DNA from: Actinomadura sp. 7K507
GTDB taxonomy: Bacteria > Actinomycetota > Actinomycetes > Streptosporangiales > Streptosporangiaceae
Direction of reading: 5' to 3'
DNA: 47,857 bases
Assembly: GCF_004348425.1 (NCBI RefSeq)
Contig: NZ_SMKK01000037.1
Location: 1-47,857, forward strand
The notes under the pieces are model-generated. The model ran no database searches and was not told where the DNA came from. It worked only from the letters and a program-made list of their open reading frames with translations. This document shows, in pieces, positions 1-8,018 of the stretch. Every line of letters starts with the position of its first letter. The first letter of the stretch is position 1. Made by a program: the position numbers and the translations under genes.

Positions 1-73
1 GGGCCTATCGCGTGGGTGGGTTGCCGTCGGACTTCGATTGTGTGTTCGAGTACTGTGACTTAATGTATCCACC

Positions 74-2024
74 GTGATGCAGTCCGCAGCCGGTCGTGAG
101 AATGGCGCCCTCGCCGTCTCCACCGTCGGCGGGGCTGTGTCTGAGGTCGCGGGCGGGCCGGTGGACCAGGCCCAGGCCGCCGGGCGGCGGTTCCGGGGCA
201 AGAACAAGGCTCCGGCGTGGCGGCGTCCGGTCGACGGGCCGGTGACGGTGGTGCGGTTGCGGCTGACGCCGGACCCGGCCACCCGGCCCCGGCTGGAGCG
301 GCTGTTCGGGGCGGCGTGGAGCCTGAAGCGGGCGTTGCGGCGTGATGCCCGGTCCCGTGCGCTGGCCTACCGGGCCGGGCACCGCCGCCGCACCCCGAGG
401 GCGGCCAAGCGGTGGCGGGTGCGGCTGGGGTTGTCGCGGGACGCGCTGGAGCGTGCCGGATACCGGCATCTGGACGCCTCGGGGCATCTGAAGCACCACC
501 TGTCCAAGGCCGTGGCCATGCACATCGCCGACGAGGTGTGGACGGGGTTGGAGCGGCATCTGTTCGCCGATGCGTCGGGCCGTCGTCACGGTGTGCCCAA
601 GGTGGGGTCGTGGTGGGAGTTCTCCCGGATCCCGGGCCGGGCCCGTTCCCACACCAAAGGCGAACAAGTGGGAGACGTTCCGGTTGCACGGCACCCTGGC
701 CGGGCACCTGGCCGCCCACCCCGCGCCCGGCCTGCCCGAAGGCGCCACACCCGCGCAGGCGGCGGCGTTGCCGCCGGGGACCAGTGTGCTGGCCCAGCCC
801 CGCACGATGCCGGCCCCTACGGCGCCGCGCAGCCGGGGCCAGGGGCAGGGGGTGTGGTGGGAGCATGACGGGCCGCTGGCGCTGGTGTACGCCGGTGGCC
901 CGGACGGGCACCGGGGTGACCTCGTCGTGCCGGTGCGGCTGCCCCAAGGTGCGGGCCAGTGGCCGCACCTGCTGCACACCCTGAGCGACCCGGAGACGTT
1001 CCACAAGGTCGACCTGGTACGACACCAAGACCCGGCCGAGCCGGGCGGGTGGGTCTACGAGGCCCACCTGATGGTCCTGGCACCCGCCTATGTTCCCGCG
1101 TCGACGGCCGGGCGGCGGGCCCAGGCCCCCACAGGCCGCCGGGGCGGGGTGGACGGCAACGTCTCCAACCTCGCCGTGGTCTCTGTCCCCGACGAACCGG
1201 TCATTGCTGGTGCGGCATCGCCGGGGGCGGCGGTGGTTTCGTCGAAGGTGGCGACGGCGTCCGACGAGCGGGACCGGATCGCCCGGCGGGAGCGCAAACG
1301 GCGGCGTCGGCAGCGGGCGCTGGAACGCTCGCGGCGCGCGTCCAACACCGCCCAATACGAACTCGGCAAACGCCAGCGCAAACGCCAACGACGCCGCCAA
1401 GCCGCCGGGCTGTCACCCCGGCAGGTCACGGTGCCTGGCGGGCCGCGCATCGCCCGCGCCGACGGCACACCCCGCCGCTCCCACCGCCACGACACCCTGT
1501 CGAGCACCTATCGTCGGCTACGCGCCCGCGACGCGGCCGCCGCACAGCGCATCACCCAGTCCCGCCGGACCCGGGCGCGGCGGACCGCCGGGCAGATCGT
1601 GGCGGTGCACGGCCCGAACCTGGTGATCGAGGACTGCGACATCCGCGGCTGGTTCCGGCTGTGGGGACGCGCCTGCGCCCGGTTCACCCCCGGCATGCTC
1701 ATCACCGCCCTCGACCACGAATGCGCCAACACGGGCGGGCGGCTGCTGCGGGCGGCCACCCGCACCACCGCCCTGTCCCAGCACTGCCCCTGCGGACACC
1801 GCGTCCCCAAAACCCTGCGCGTCCGCACCCACCACTGCCCAACCCAAGACGGCGGCTGCGGCCTCACCGGCGACCGCGACCTGGTCTCCGCCGCCCTCGC
1901 CGCCTTCACCCACCTGCACGATTCCGACGACCCGTCCACCGCACGGGTGGACTACCAAACCTCCCGCCGCGTGCTCTGCGCGGCCGGGCCAGGGCTGCCT
2001 GGAGCCCTGACAGAGATGATGTAG
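74..2024 (+). pseudogene. TnpB-like RuvC nuclease (IS200/IS605-type), split by a +1 frameshift
   Basis: Two overlapping frames together read as one protein of about 650 residues. The first starts at GTG 74 (or ATG 77). It supplies the N-terminal part to about 655. The second supplies the rest to the TAG at 2022-2024. They join if one A is removed from the AAA at 656-658, giving an uninterrupted ...SHTKANKWETF. The C-terminal half has the RuvC nuclease signature of TnpB/Cas12: Asp at 1152-1154 (GVDGN), Glu at 1629-1631 (VIEDCD) and Asp at 1878-1880 (GDRD). A zinc-ribbon (CPC at 1785-1793, then HHCP and GGCG) lies between the last two. A strongly basic Arg/Lys stretch lies at about 1280-1420. 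Family members are RNA-guided DNA nucleases of transposons. The gene is longer than typical TnpB (about 350-500 aa). Either it is a pseudogene, the A is a sequencing error, or there is a recoding event. No tnpA partner is present. Confidence 0.75.
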
Positions 2025-2113
2025 ATGAGCGCCTCCCGCTGGGATCTGACCCAAGCCCTGACTGGCCCGGTGCCTTTATTCGGATCTGTCGATCCTGTGC
2101 GGGAGGCGCTCAT
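2025..2113. repeat. 89-bp segment bounded by a perfect 15-bp inverted repeat
   Basis: The arms 2025-2039 (ATGAGCGCCTCCCGC) and 2099-2113 are exact reverse complements. Pairing extends inward with one gap through GGATC/GATCC to about 22 bp. The segment starts at the base after the TnpB-like stop codon. It could be the right-end hairpin or guide-RNA scaffold of the TnpB element, a MITE-like remnant, or a terminator. The sequence cannot separate these. Confidence 0.7.
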
Positions 2114-2143
2114 GTGCACTCACCGTGCGTGGCGTTGTGACCT

Positions 2144-2166
2144 AATAGCGCCTCTGTGTGTCAAGC
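2144..2166 (-). other. IS110-type right-end motif of the first element
   Basis: Read on the minus strand, the transposase stop codon lies in GCTTGACA (2159-2166). Five bases later comes AGGCGC (2148-2153). The second IS110 element has the same arrangement after its own stop, with the same spacing, so this is probably the terminal sequence recognised in recombination. Confidence 0.5.
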
Positions 2167-3210
2167 GGCTCGGGTGAAGTGGTTGCGTTGATCGCGTTTC
2201 ATGAGCCGGTAGACCACGTTGGACAGCCGTCTCTTCAAGGCTCGGCGCGCCTCTGCGGGCGTCTTCCCCTCGGCGATCTTGCGCAGGTAGTAGTCCTGGC
2301 CGCGTCCGCCGTCGCGGATCTGGCACACGGCGATAACGTGCAGGACGGAGTTGAGGGCGCGGTTGCCTCCGGTGTTGAGCCGGTGCCGGACGTTGTTGCC
2401 GCTGGAGGCGTCCAGGGGTGCGCTGCCGGTGTAACTGGCGAAGTGGTGCTCGGTGGGAAAGCGGCTGACATCGCCGACGTGGCCGATGACCTTGGCGGCC
2501 AGCACGGTGCCCAGCCCCGGCAGGGTGGTGAGCGTGGTTCCGGTCGCGGCCAGAGCATCGCGCATCTCGGCTTGGATGTCCTTGACCTGGCGGTTCAGGC
2601 GTCGCAAGTCGGCCAGCAGGTCGCGGGCGATGTCGCGGCGGCAGGCGTCGGTGGCCGTTATCGGGCGGATGCCCTTCATGAGCGCCGCGGCCTTGTCGGC
2701 CGACAGGCCGGTGGGAGCGCCGCCGGGCAGCAGATCACGCAGCACGGCGTGCAGCCGGTTCAGCACGCGGGTGCGTTCGTGGACCAGGTCGTCGTGGCGC
2801 TCGGTCAGCAGCCGCAGGATCGTGGTCTGGTCCTCGGGCTCGACGGGTCGCAGGTCGTGGCGGAACAGCGCGACCTGGGCGACGTGTGCCGCGTCGGCGG
2901 CGTCGGTCTTGCGGTCTCCACCGGTGGCCAGCAGCCGGGCCCGGGCCGACAGCGTCGAGGGCACGTCCACCACGTTCTCGTCCGCGGCGGCGAGCTGCTG
3001 GGCGAGGGTGCGTCCCAGGCCGCGGGCGCCTTCGACGGCGAAGCGGCGGTCGGGCCACTGCTTGCACCAGCGCATCAGCTGGCCGAAGGTGCCGGCGTTG
3101 ACGGCGAACCGACGCTGGGCCACCCGGTGGCCAGCCGGGTCGACGGCCACGGCGGTGTGGGAGGACTTGTGGGGATCGATACCGATCAGGATCACAGGCT
3201 GACCTTGCAC
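2161..3210 (-). CDS. IS110-family transposase (DEDD recombinase), copy 1
   Basis: This 349-residue protein has the two-domain layout of IS110 recombinases. The N-terminal RuvC-like DEDD domain shows Asp in IGIDPHK (residues 9-15), Glu in AVEGARG and the Asp pair in KTDAADA. The C-terminal Tnp_20 domain has the serine-bearing ASSGNNVRHRLNTGG segment. IS110 enzymes move DNA through a Holliday-junction-like intermediate, and in characterised members a bridge RNA encoded in a non-coding end pairs with donor and target DNA. The start is GTG at 3210, with no clear ribosome binding site; a second GTG at 3195 is possible. It is full length and lacks stops, so it may be active. It is divergent from the second transposase across 3211-3530. 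Confidence 0.93.
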   Translation of the reverse strand: MQGQPVILIGIDPHKSSHTAVAVDPAGHRVAQRRFAVNAGTFGQLMRWCKQWPDRRFAVEGARGLGRTLAQQLAAADENVVDVPSTLSARARLLATGGDRKTDAADAAHVAQVALFRHDLRPVEPEDQTTILRLLTERHDDLVHERTRVLNRLHAVLRDLLPGGAPTGLSADKAAALMKGIRPITATDACRRDIARDLLADLRRLNRQVKDIQAEMRDALAATGTTLTTLPGLGTVLAAKVIGHVGDVSRFPTEHHFASYTGSAPLDASSGNNVRHRLNTGGNRALNSVLHVIAVCQIRDGGRGQDYYLRKIAEGKTPAEARRALKRRLSNVVYRLMKRDQRNHFTRAA

Positions 3211-3530
3211 TCGATGGGACGGGAAGGAGTGCGGTGGGCACCCTGACTTCGAGCCCAGGCATGTCCATGCCTCTGTCGAGCCACACCGCGCGGGTGCCGG
3301 TCGGCGGCGGCACGCTATCAGTGAGCCAGCCCCGCCGGTTGCCCTGCTGGGGCGGCATGGAGCACTGCGGGCCCGTGCCGACCGGCACCCTGGGACGCTA
3401 CGGCTGCAGACCGTGCGCCTGGGCTCGATTCAACAAGTCAGGAGCCTGGCAAGAGGCCCCATCTCTGTCTTGTCCGTTCGCCCGGCTGGTGCGTGCCGCC
3501 CTGCCCCCAGTCACGAACGACAGGACGACG
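3211..3530. ncRNA. Structured 320-bp non-coding region between divergent IS110 genes; possible bridge-RNA locus
   Basis: No convincing gene lies between the two transposase starts. The region has a 7-bp hairpin with a 2-nt loop (3257-3272, AGGCATG/CATGCCT) and a perfect 14-bp inverted repeat, GGGTGCCGGTCGGC at 3292-3305 and its complement at 3377-3390, enclosing 71 nt. In the IS110 group the bridge RNA is encoded upstream of the recombinase, which fits this place for either or both elements. The RNA assignment is inference; the stem itself is seen directly. Confidence 0.35.
3292..3390. repeat. Perfect 14-bp inverted repeat in the IS110 upstream region
   Basis: The arms 3292-3305 and 3377-3390 are exactly complementary and would form a long stem closing a 71-nt internal region. 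This is the strongest secondary structure in the gap and a candidate scaffold for an IS110 non-coding RNA or a recombinase-binding site. Confidence 0.6.
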
Positions 3531-4607
3531 ATGCCCTCCATTACACCCCAAGACGCGGCGATCATCGAGGTCGCCGGCGGAGTCGACACCCACTCCGACA
3601 CCCACACCGCGGCGGTGATCGACCAGGTGGGGCGCGTGCTGGGCAGCGAGCGGTTCCCCGCCGACGCGGCCGGATACACCGCGCTGCTGACCTGGATGCG
3701 CACGTTCGGGCGCCTGGTGAGGGTCGGTGTCGAGGGGACCGGCGCCTACGGGGCCGGGCTCGCCCAGCTGCTGCGCACCGAGCAGGTTCACGTGGTCGAG
3801 GTCGACCGGCCCGACCGCAAGACCCGCCGGTTCCAGGGCAAGTCCGACCCGATCGACGCCGTCCAGGCCGCCAAGACCGCCCTGGCCGGGGAACGGACCG
3901 GCACACCCAAGCGGCGTGACGGACGGACCGAGGCGGTGCGCAACCTGCGGGTCGCCCGCCGCAGCGCGGTCGATCAGCGCGCCGACGCCCAACGCACGAT
4001 CAAGACCCTGATCGTCACCGCCCCCGACGAGCTGCGTGAACGGCTGCGCGGCATGCCCGTCAACGCCCTGATCACCACCTGCGCGAACCTGCGGCCCGAC
4101 CGGACCGACGCCGCGTCCCCGGCCACCACCGTCAAGATCGCCCTGCGGTCACTGGCCCGCCGCCACCAGCAGCTCACCACCGAGATCACCGACCTCGACG
4201 ACCTCCTGGACCCGCTGGTGGCCGCCATCAACCCCGGCCTGGTCGCCGCCAACGGAGTCGGCACCGACGTCGCCGGGCAGCTCCTGGTCACCGCCGGCGA
4301 CAACCACGACCGGCTCACCTCCGAAGCAGCGTTCGCCATGCTCTGCGGCGCCGCGCCGATCCCCGCCTCGTCCGGCAAGACCAGCCGGCACCGCCTCAAC
4401 CGGGGCGGCGACCGGCAAGCCAACAAGGCGCTCTACCGGGTCGTCATCTGCCGCCTGCGCTGGGACCCCCGCACCCACGCCTACGTGGAACGACGCACCA
4501 AAGACGGCCTCTCCAAAAAAGAGATCATCCGCTGCCTCAAACGCTACGTCGCCCGCGAGCTCTACCAGCTCATCACCACACCAAACGATCATGAACTCGC
4601 AGCTTGA
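3531..4607 (+). CDS. IS110-family transposase (DEDD recombinase), copy 2
   Basis: This 358-residue protein belongs to the same family as the transposase at 2161-3210 but is clearly a different lineage. The N-terminal DEDD domain shows GVDTHSDTH, VEGTGAYG and KSDPIDAVQAAK. The C-terminal domain shows the serine motif ASSGKTSRHRLNRGGDRQANKAL. The ATG at 3531 puts the first catalytic Asp near residue 19, as usual; the longer upstream open frame reaching 3234 runs through structured non-coding sequence and was not used. The protein ends Ala-Ala followed by TGA within GCTTGACA, as in copy 1. The gene is intact and probably functional. Confidence 0.92.
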   Translation: MPSITPQDAAIIEVAGGVDTHSDTHTAAVIDQVGRVLGSERFPADAAGYTALLTWMRTFGRLVRVGVEGTGAYGAGLAQLLRTEQVHVVEVDRPDRKTRRFQGKSDPIDAVQAAKTALAGERTGTPKRRDGRTEAVRNLRVARRSAVDQRADAQRTIKTLIVTAPDELRERLRGMPVNALITTCANLRPDRTDAASPATTVKIALRSLARRHQQLTTEITDLDDLLDPLVAAINPGLVAANGVGTDVAGQLLVTAGDNHDRLTSEAAFAMLCGAAPIPASSGKTSRHRLNRGGDRQANKALYRVVICRLRWDPRTHAYVERRTKDGLSKKEIIRCLKRYVARELYQLITTPNDHELAA

Positions 4608-4624
4608 CATCCATAGGAGCATCC
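4602..4624 (+). other. IS110-type right-end motif of the second element
   Basis: GCTTGACA (4602-4609) contains the transposase stop and is followed five bases later by AGGAGC (4615-4620). This mirrors the motif at 2144-2166 on the other strand. The element probably ends within a few tens of bases. Confidence 0.5.
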
Positions 4625-4867
4625 GAGTCAACCGCACCCATCCCTGCACCCGGCACCGGCACAACAGCCTCTGCCGGGACGGGGAACGCGGCAGCCACCC
4701 CCACCACACCCCGCCACCGCACACCACGGCGGCGGAACCGGCGGCGGGCGGCCTCTGCTCGGCAAACCCGGACCAGTACGGCGCCGACCCCGGATGAACC
4801 ACCCCCACCCGCCACACCGGCGGGCGAGGCACTGGTCACACCGGACAGACACCGGAAACGAACCCGG
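4625..4867. other. Non-coding stretch between IS110 copy 2 and the secDF terminator
   Basis: I see no gene here. The short open frames have no start signal or recognisable protein. The segment is C-rich on the plus strand and is probably original chromosomal sequence downstream of secDF, split off by the insertions. Confidence 0.5.
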
Positions 4868-4905
4868 CTGTTCAACAAACCCCCACCACGGGACTTGTTG
4901 AACAG
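4868..4905 (-). terminator. Hairpin terminator downstream of secDF
   Basis: CTGTTCAACAA (4868-4878) and its exact complement (4895-4905) form an 11-bp stem with a 16-nt loop, four bases past the secDF stop codon. There is no U-run, which is common for terminators in high-GC actinomycetes. Confidence 0.6.
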
Positions 4906-4908
4906 GCC

Positions 4909-7188
4909 TTAGACGACGGCGCCTGAGCTGTCGGAGGTGCGGTGCACGGGCGCCTTGGGTTTGTCCTTGGGTTGCGGCGGTGGGGACTTCGCGAACCGCT
5001 CCAGGACGATCGCCACCGGCGTCGCGGTGAACACGCTGGAGTACGTTCCGACGACGATGCCGATCAGCAGCGCGATCGCGAAGTCGGTCAGCGAGTCGCC
5101 GCCGAGGAACGCCAGCGCCCCCAGGATGAACAGGGCGCCCATACCGGTGTTGATCGTTCGCGGGACGGTCTGCAGGGTGCCCCGGTTCGCGATGTCGGCG
5201 AATCTCCCCTTGGGATTGGCGCCCCACAGTTCACGGATCCGGTCGAACACGACGACCGAGTCGTTCACCGAGTATCCGATGATCGTGAGCAGCGCGGCGA
5301 GGAAGACCCCGTCGATCGGTTTGCCGAGCCAGGCGAAGACGCCGGTGACGAGCATGATGTCGTGGAACATCGCGACCACGGCGCCGGTCGCGAACGTCCA
5401 GCGGAACCTGATCGTCAGGTAGGCGAGCTGGGCGAGCAGGGCGATGCCGAGGGCGATCAGCGCCTTCTTCCGCAGCTCGTCGCCCAGGCTGGGCCCGATC
5501 AGCTCGTCGCGCTGCTTCGTCGCTCCGCCGGCCTTCTCGGCCAGGGCGGCCCCGATGCGCTTCTCTTCCTCGTTGGACAGGTCGGACGTCCGGACGGAGA
5601 TGTCGTCCTGGCCCGAGGTCTGCACGATGGCGCGCGGGAACCCGGCGTCGGAGACCGCGGACCGGGCCACGTCGATGTTCAGCGGGCGGCTCGTGGAGTA
5701 CTCGACGATGCGTCCGCCGGTGAACTCCACACCGAAGTTGAGGCCGCGGGTGAAGATCCCCGTGAAGGCGAGGACGACGACGATCCCGGAGATCACGAGC
5801 CAGAGCCGCCTGCGCTTCATCAGGTCGGGGCCGTTCTCCGCCAGCCACCGCCGGATGCGCCCGGCGCCGCTGAGGCCGCCCATTCTGCCCTTGGTGAGCT
5901 TGGGGAACCGCGCGGCGGCCGCGTCGGTGAGGACGCGGCTCACCAGCATCGCCGAGACGAGGGATCCGAGGACACCGATGGTGAGCGTGACACCGAAGCC
6001 CCGCACCGGCCCGGAGGCGAGGAAGAACAGCAGGGCGCCGGCGAGCAGCGTGGTGACGGCGGTGTCGGCGATCGCCGACCAGGCCTTGTTGAACCCGGTC
6101 GCCAGCGCCGACCGGGCCCGGCGCCCTGGATGCGCCGTCACCTCCTCTCTCGCTCGTTCGAACGCGAGCACGTTGGCGTCGATCGCCATGCCGATGGCCA
6201 GGACGAACCCGGCCAGGCCGGGCAAGGTGAGCGTCGCCCCGATCGCCACGAGGGCGCCGTAGGAGATCAGCGCGTACCCGGCCAGCGCGACGGTGGCGAG
6301 CAGGCCGACGAGGCGGTAGACGGCGACGATGAACAGGCCGGTCAGGATGATGCCGATGACCGCGGCCTTGGCGCTGGCGTCGATCGCCTCGTCGCCCAGC
6401 GTCGGGCCGACCACCCGCTGCTCGATGATCTTCACGGGCACGGGGAGCGCGCCGCCCTCGATGAGGGCCGAGAGGTCCTTGGCCTCGTCGGCGCTGAAGT
6501 CCCCGGTGATCTGGGTCGATCCGCCGGTGATGCCGACGCCGCAGGGCACGCTCTCGGTCACCTGCGGCGAGGAGATGACCTTGCCGTCCAGGACGATCGC
6601 CACTCGCCGCTCGTCGCCGGTCGCGCAGGCGGCCTTGGCGGTCAACTGCTCCCAGGTCTTGCCGCCCTCGCCCTTGAAGTCGACGTTGACGGCCCAGCCG
6701 CCGAGGTTCTGCGGGTCGTAGTTGGCGCCGGCCTCCCCGATGCCCTCGCCGGTGAGCGCGGCCGGCCCGATGATGATCGGCTGCCCGCTCTCGTCCGCGA
6801 TCTGCTGCTGGCCCTTCTTCTTGTCGGGCTGGCCGGTGTTGGGGAGCACCGGGTGCGCGGTGAGCTGCGCGGTCCTGCCGATCGCCTCGGTCGCCCGGGT
6901 CGGGTCCTGGACGTCGGGCAGTTCGACGATGATCCGGCGGTCACCGGACCGGGTGATCGACGACTCGGCGACGCCGAGGGCGTCGATGCGGCGGCGCAGG
7001 ACCTCCAGGGCGCGGTCGGTCGACTCCTGGTCGGCCTTCACCGTCGGCGAGTCCTGGGTTTCGAGAACGATCTGGGTGCCGCCGCGCAGGTCGAGACCGA
7101 GGCGCGGGGATTCGGTGAACGCGAAGTAAAAGGATGTGGCGAGAATGGCGAATGCCAGTACCGCCCGCACCAGGTTGGCGCGGCTCAA
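4909..7188 (-). CDS. secDF: SecDF fusion, protein-export membrane protein
   Basis: This protein of 759 residues joins SecD and SecF, which use the proton-motive force to help pull secreted proteins through SecYEG. The SecD half (about 1-455) starts with one membrane segment and the LGLDLRGGTQIVLE motif. It continues with the large periplasmic P1 domain and the membrane block with AIGMAIDANVLAFER. The SecF half starts near MKRRRLW (residue 457) and includes NFGVEFTGGRIVE and GYSVNDSVVVFDRIRE. The start is TTG at 7188, set by GGAGG eight bases upstream. Actinomycetes normally encode separate secD and secF next to yajC; here neither yajC nor relA is nearby, so this is probably a second, fused paralogue. 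It has no partner genes apart from the small upstream envelope protein. Confidence 0.93.
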   Translation of the reverse strand: MSRANLVRAVLAFAILATSFYFAFTESPRLGLDLRGGTQIVLETQDSPTVKADQESTDRALEVLRRRIDALGVAESSITRSGDRRIIVELPDVQDPTRATEAIGRTAQLTAHPVLPNTGQPDKKKGQQQIADESGQPIIIGPAALTGEGIGEAGANYDPQNLGGWAVNVDFKGEGGKTWEQLTAKAACATGDERRVAIVLDGKVISSPQVTESVPCGVGITGGSTQITGDFSADEAKDLSALIEGGALPVPVKIIEQRVVGPTLGDEAIDASAKAAVIGIILTGLFIVAVYRLVGLLATVALAGYALISYGALVAIGATLTLPGLAGFVLAIGMAIDANVLAFERAREEVTAHPGRRARSALATGFNKAWSAIADTAVTTLLAGALLFFLASGPVRGFGVTLTIGVLGSLVSAMLVSRVLTDAAAARFPKLTKGRMGGLSGAGRIRRWLAENGPDLMKRRRLWLVISGIVVVLAFTGIFTRGLNFGVEFTGGRIVEYSTSRPLNIDVARSAVSDAGFPRAIVQTSGQDDISVRTSDLSNEEEKRIGAALAEKAGGATKQRDELIGPSLGDELRKKALIALGIALLAQLAYLTIRFRWTFATGAVVAMFHDIMLVTGVFAWLGKPIDGVFLAALLTIIGYSVNDSVVVFDRIRELWGANPKGRFADIANRGTLQTVPRTINTGMGALFILGALAFLGGDSLTDFAIALLIGIVVGTYSSVFTATPVAIVLERFAKSPPPQPKDKPKAPVHRTSDSSGAVV

Positions 7189-7252
7189 AGGGAGACCTCC
7201 ACACGGGGCTTCCGGTGCCGTACGGAGGCGTGCGGCACCGCGGACGAAAGGC

Positions 7253-7675
7253 TCAGATCCGTGCGTGGACCGGCGGGGCGCGGCCGCGCGGCTCCGCGGC
7301 CGGCGCGAGGCCGGGCGAGGTGAACGCGGCGGCGGGGGCCCGGAGGGCGTGCGACGGCGGCGGTCCCATCCCGGAGCCGGGCGGAGCCGGCACGGCGGGG
7401 GCGGGAAGCTCGTCCGGTGCGGCGGCCGCGATCGCTTGCCGCTTCGGCGCGCTGGTCACGGCCTGCGCGTGCCCGCCCGGCCGCGGCTTGGCGGCGGCCC
7501 GGTTGCGGGTGGGGGTGTGCTGGACGACCCACGCACGGACGGCGGAGATCGTCCCGGTGGAGGACGTTCCGCCCTGCGTGCCGGACCCGGTGGGCCCGGC
7601 CACGAACCCGAGGAGCCCCAGCGCGACGACGAGCAGCCGGGCGACCGGAAGCAGCGGACGGTGCACGTCGCGCAT
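7253..7675 (-). CDS. Small membrane-anchored Pro/Ala-rich protein of unknown function
   Basis: This 140-residue protein has an N-terminal hydrophobic segment (about residues 8-30, LLPVARLLVVALGLLGFVAG) followed by a long Ala/Pro-rich tail with low complexity. It looks like a membrane-anchored or cleaved exported protein. I do not recognise a family. The ATG at 7675 is set by GGGGAGGAG just upstream; an in-frame start further out would add 22 residues. It precedes secDF on the same strand with a 64-nt gap, so the two may be co-transcribed. Confidence 0.55.
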   Translation of the reverse strand: MRDVHRPLLPVARLLVVALGLLGFVAGPTGSGTQGGTSSTGTISAVRAWVVQHTPTRNRAAAKPRPGGHAQAVTSAPKRQAIAAAAPDELPAPAVPAPPGSGMGPPPSHALRAPAAAFTSPGLAPAAEPRGRAPPVHARI

Positions 7676-8018
7676 TCCGCTCCTCCCCTCGGCCCGTGGT
7701 CGTGGCTCGTGGTCGTGGCCCGTGGCCGTCGTCCCGCCCACGATGCCGGGGCGGCGGCGGGCGGTCCAGTCAAACTAACGCAGGTTCAGGGTACGGGAGC
7801 GCAGTTCGAGCTTCGTTGACAAAACACGGGGGCGAGATCCCGTCAAGGTGGACCGGAGTGACAAAGCCGTTGCCCTCCGCGCCCCGACTCCCGGACCAGC
7901 AGACACGGGTGAGTGTCCCAATCCGGCCAGGCCGCAATCGGCCTCCATCCATTGCCCGGCCCGTTAAAGCGAATTACTTTCGCGTACGCCCACCCCGAAC
8001 CGGACAGAGGAGTTTCCG
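7676..8018. promoter_or_regulatory. 343-nt divergent intergenic region
   Basis: This region separates two divergent envelope or secreted protein genes and should hold both promoters. It contains a lone TTGACA at 7816-7821, without a convincing -10 at proper spacing, and a small hairpin AGGCCG-CAAT-CGGCCT at 7929-7944. GAGGAG just before 8019 is the ribosome binding site of the next gene. No gene or riboswitch family was recognised. Confidence 0.4.

Larger units (their letters stand above)
1..4640. mobile_element. Insertion-sequence island next to secDF
   Basis: The first 4.6 kb holds only mobile-element genes: a TnpB-like nuclease (74-2024), an IS110-family transposase on the minus strand (2161-3210) and a second one on the plus strand (3531-4607). 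The left edge lies outside the window and the exact element ends cannot be fixed from sequence alone. To the right the island stops in the non-coding stretch beyond the secDF terminator. Having three transposition genes side by side suggests a hotspot or nested insertions (inference). No cargo genes are visible between them. Confidence 0.75.

Noticed and set aside
1..2113. CRISPR array near the Cas12-like nuclease
   Set aside because: I searched the flanks for regular direct repeats with spacers and found none, so this is a transposon-type TnpB, not a CRISPR effector locus.
4942..7323. 793-residue open frame antisense to secDF
   Set aside because: A shadow of secDF. It is Asp/Arg/Gly-rich with no family match, as expected in high-GC DNA.
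7134..7819. Plus-strand frames of 214 and 227 residues across the secDF upstream region
   Set aside because: Arg/Gly/Ala-rich shadows. The minus-strand small protein has a ribosome binding site and membrane segment.
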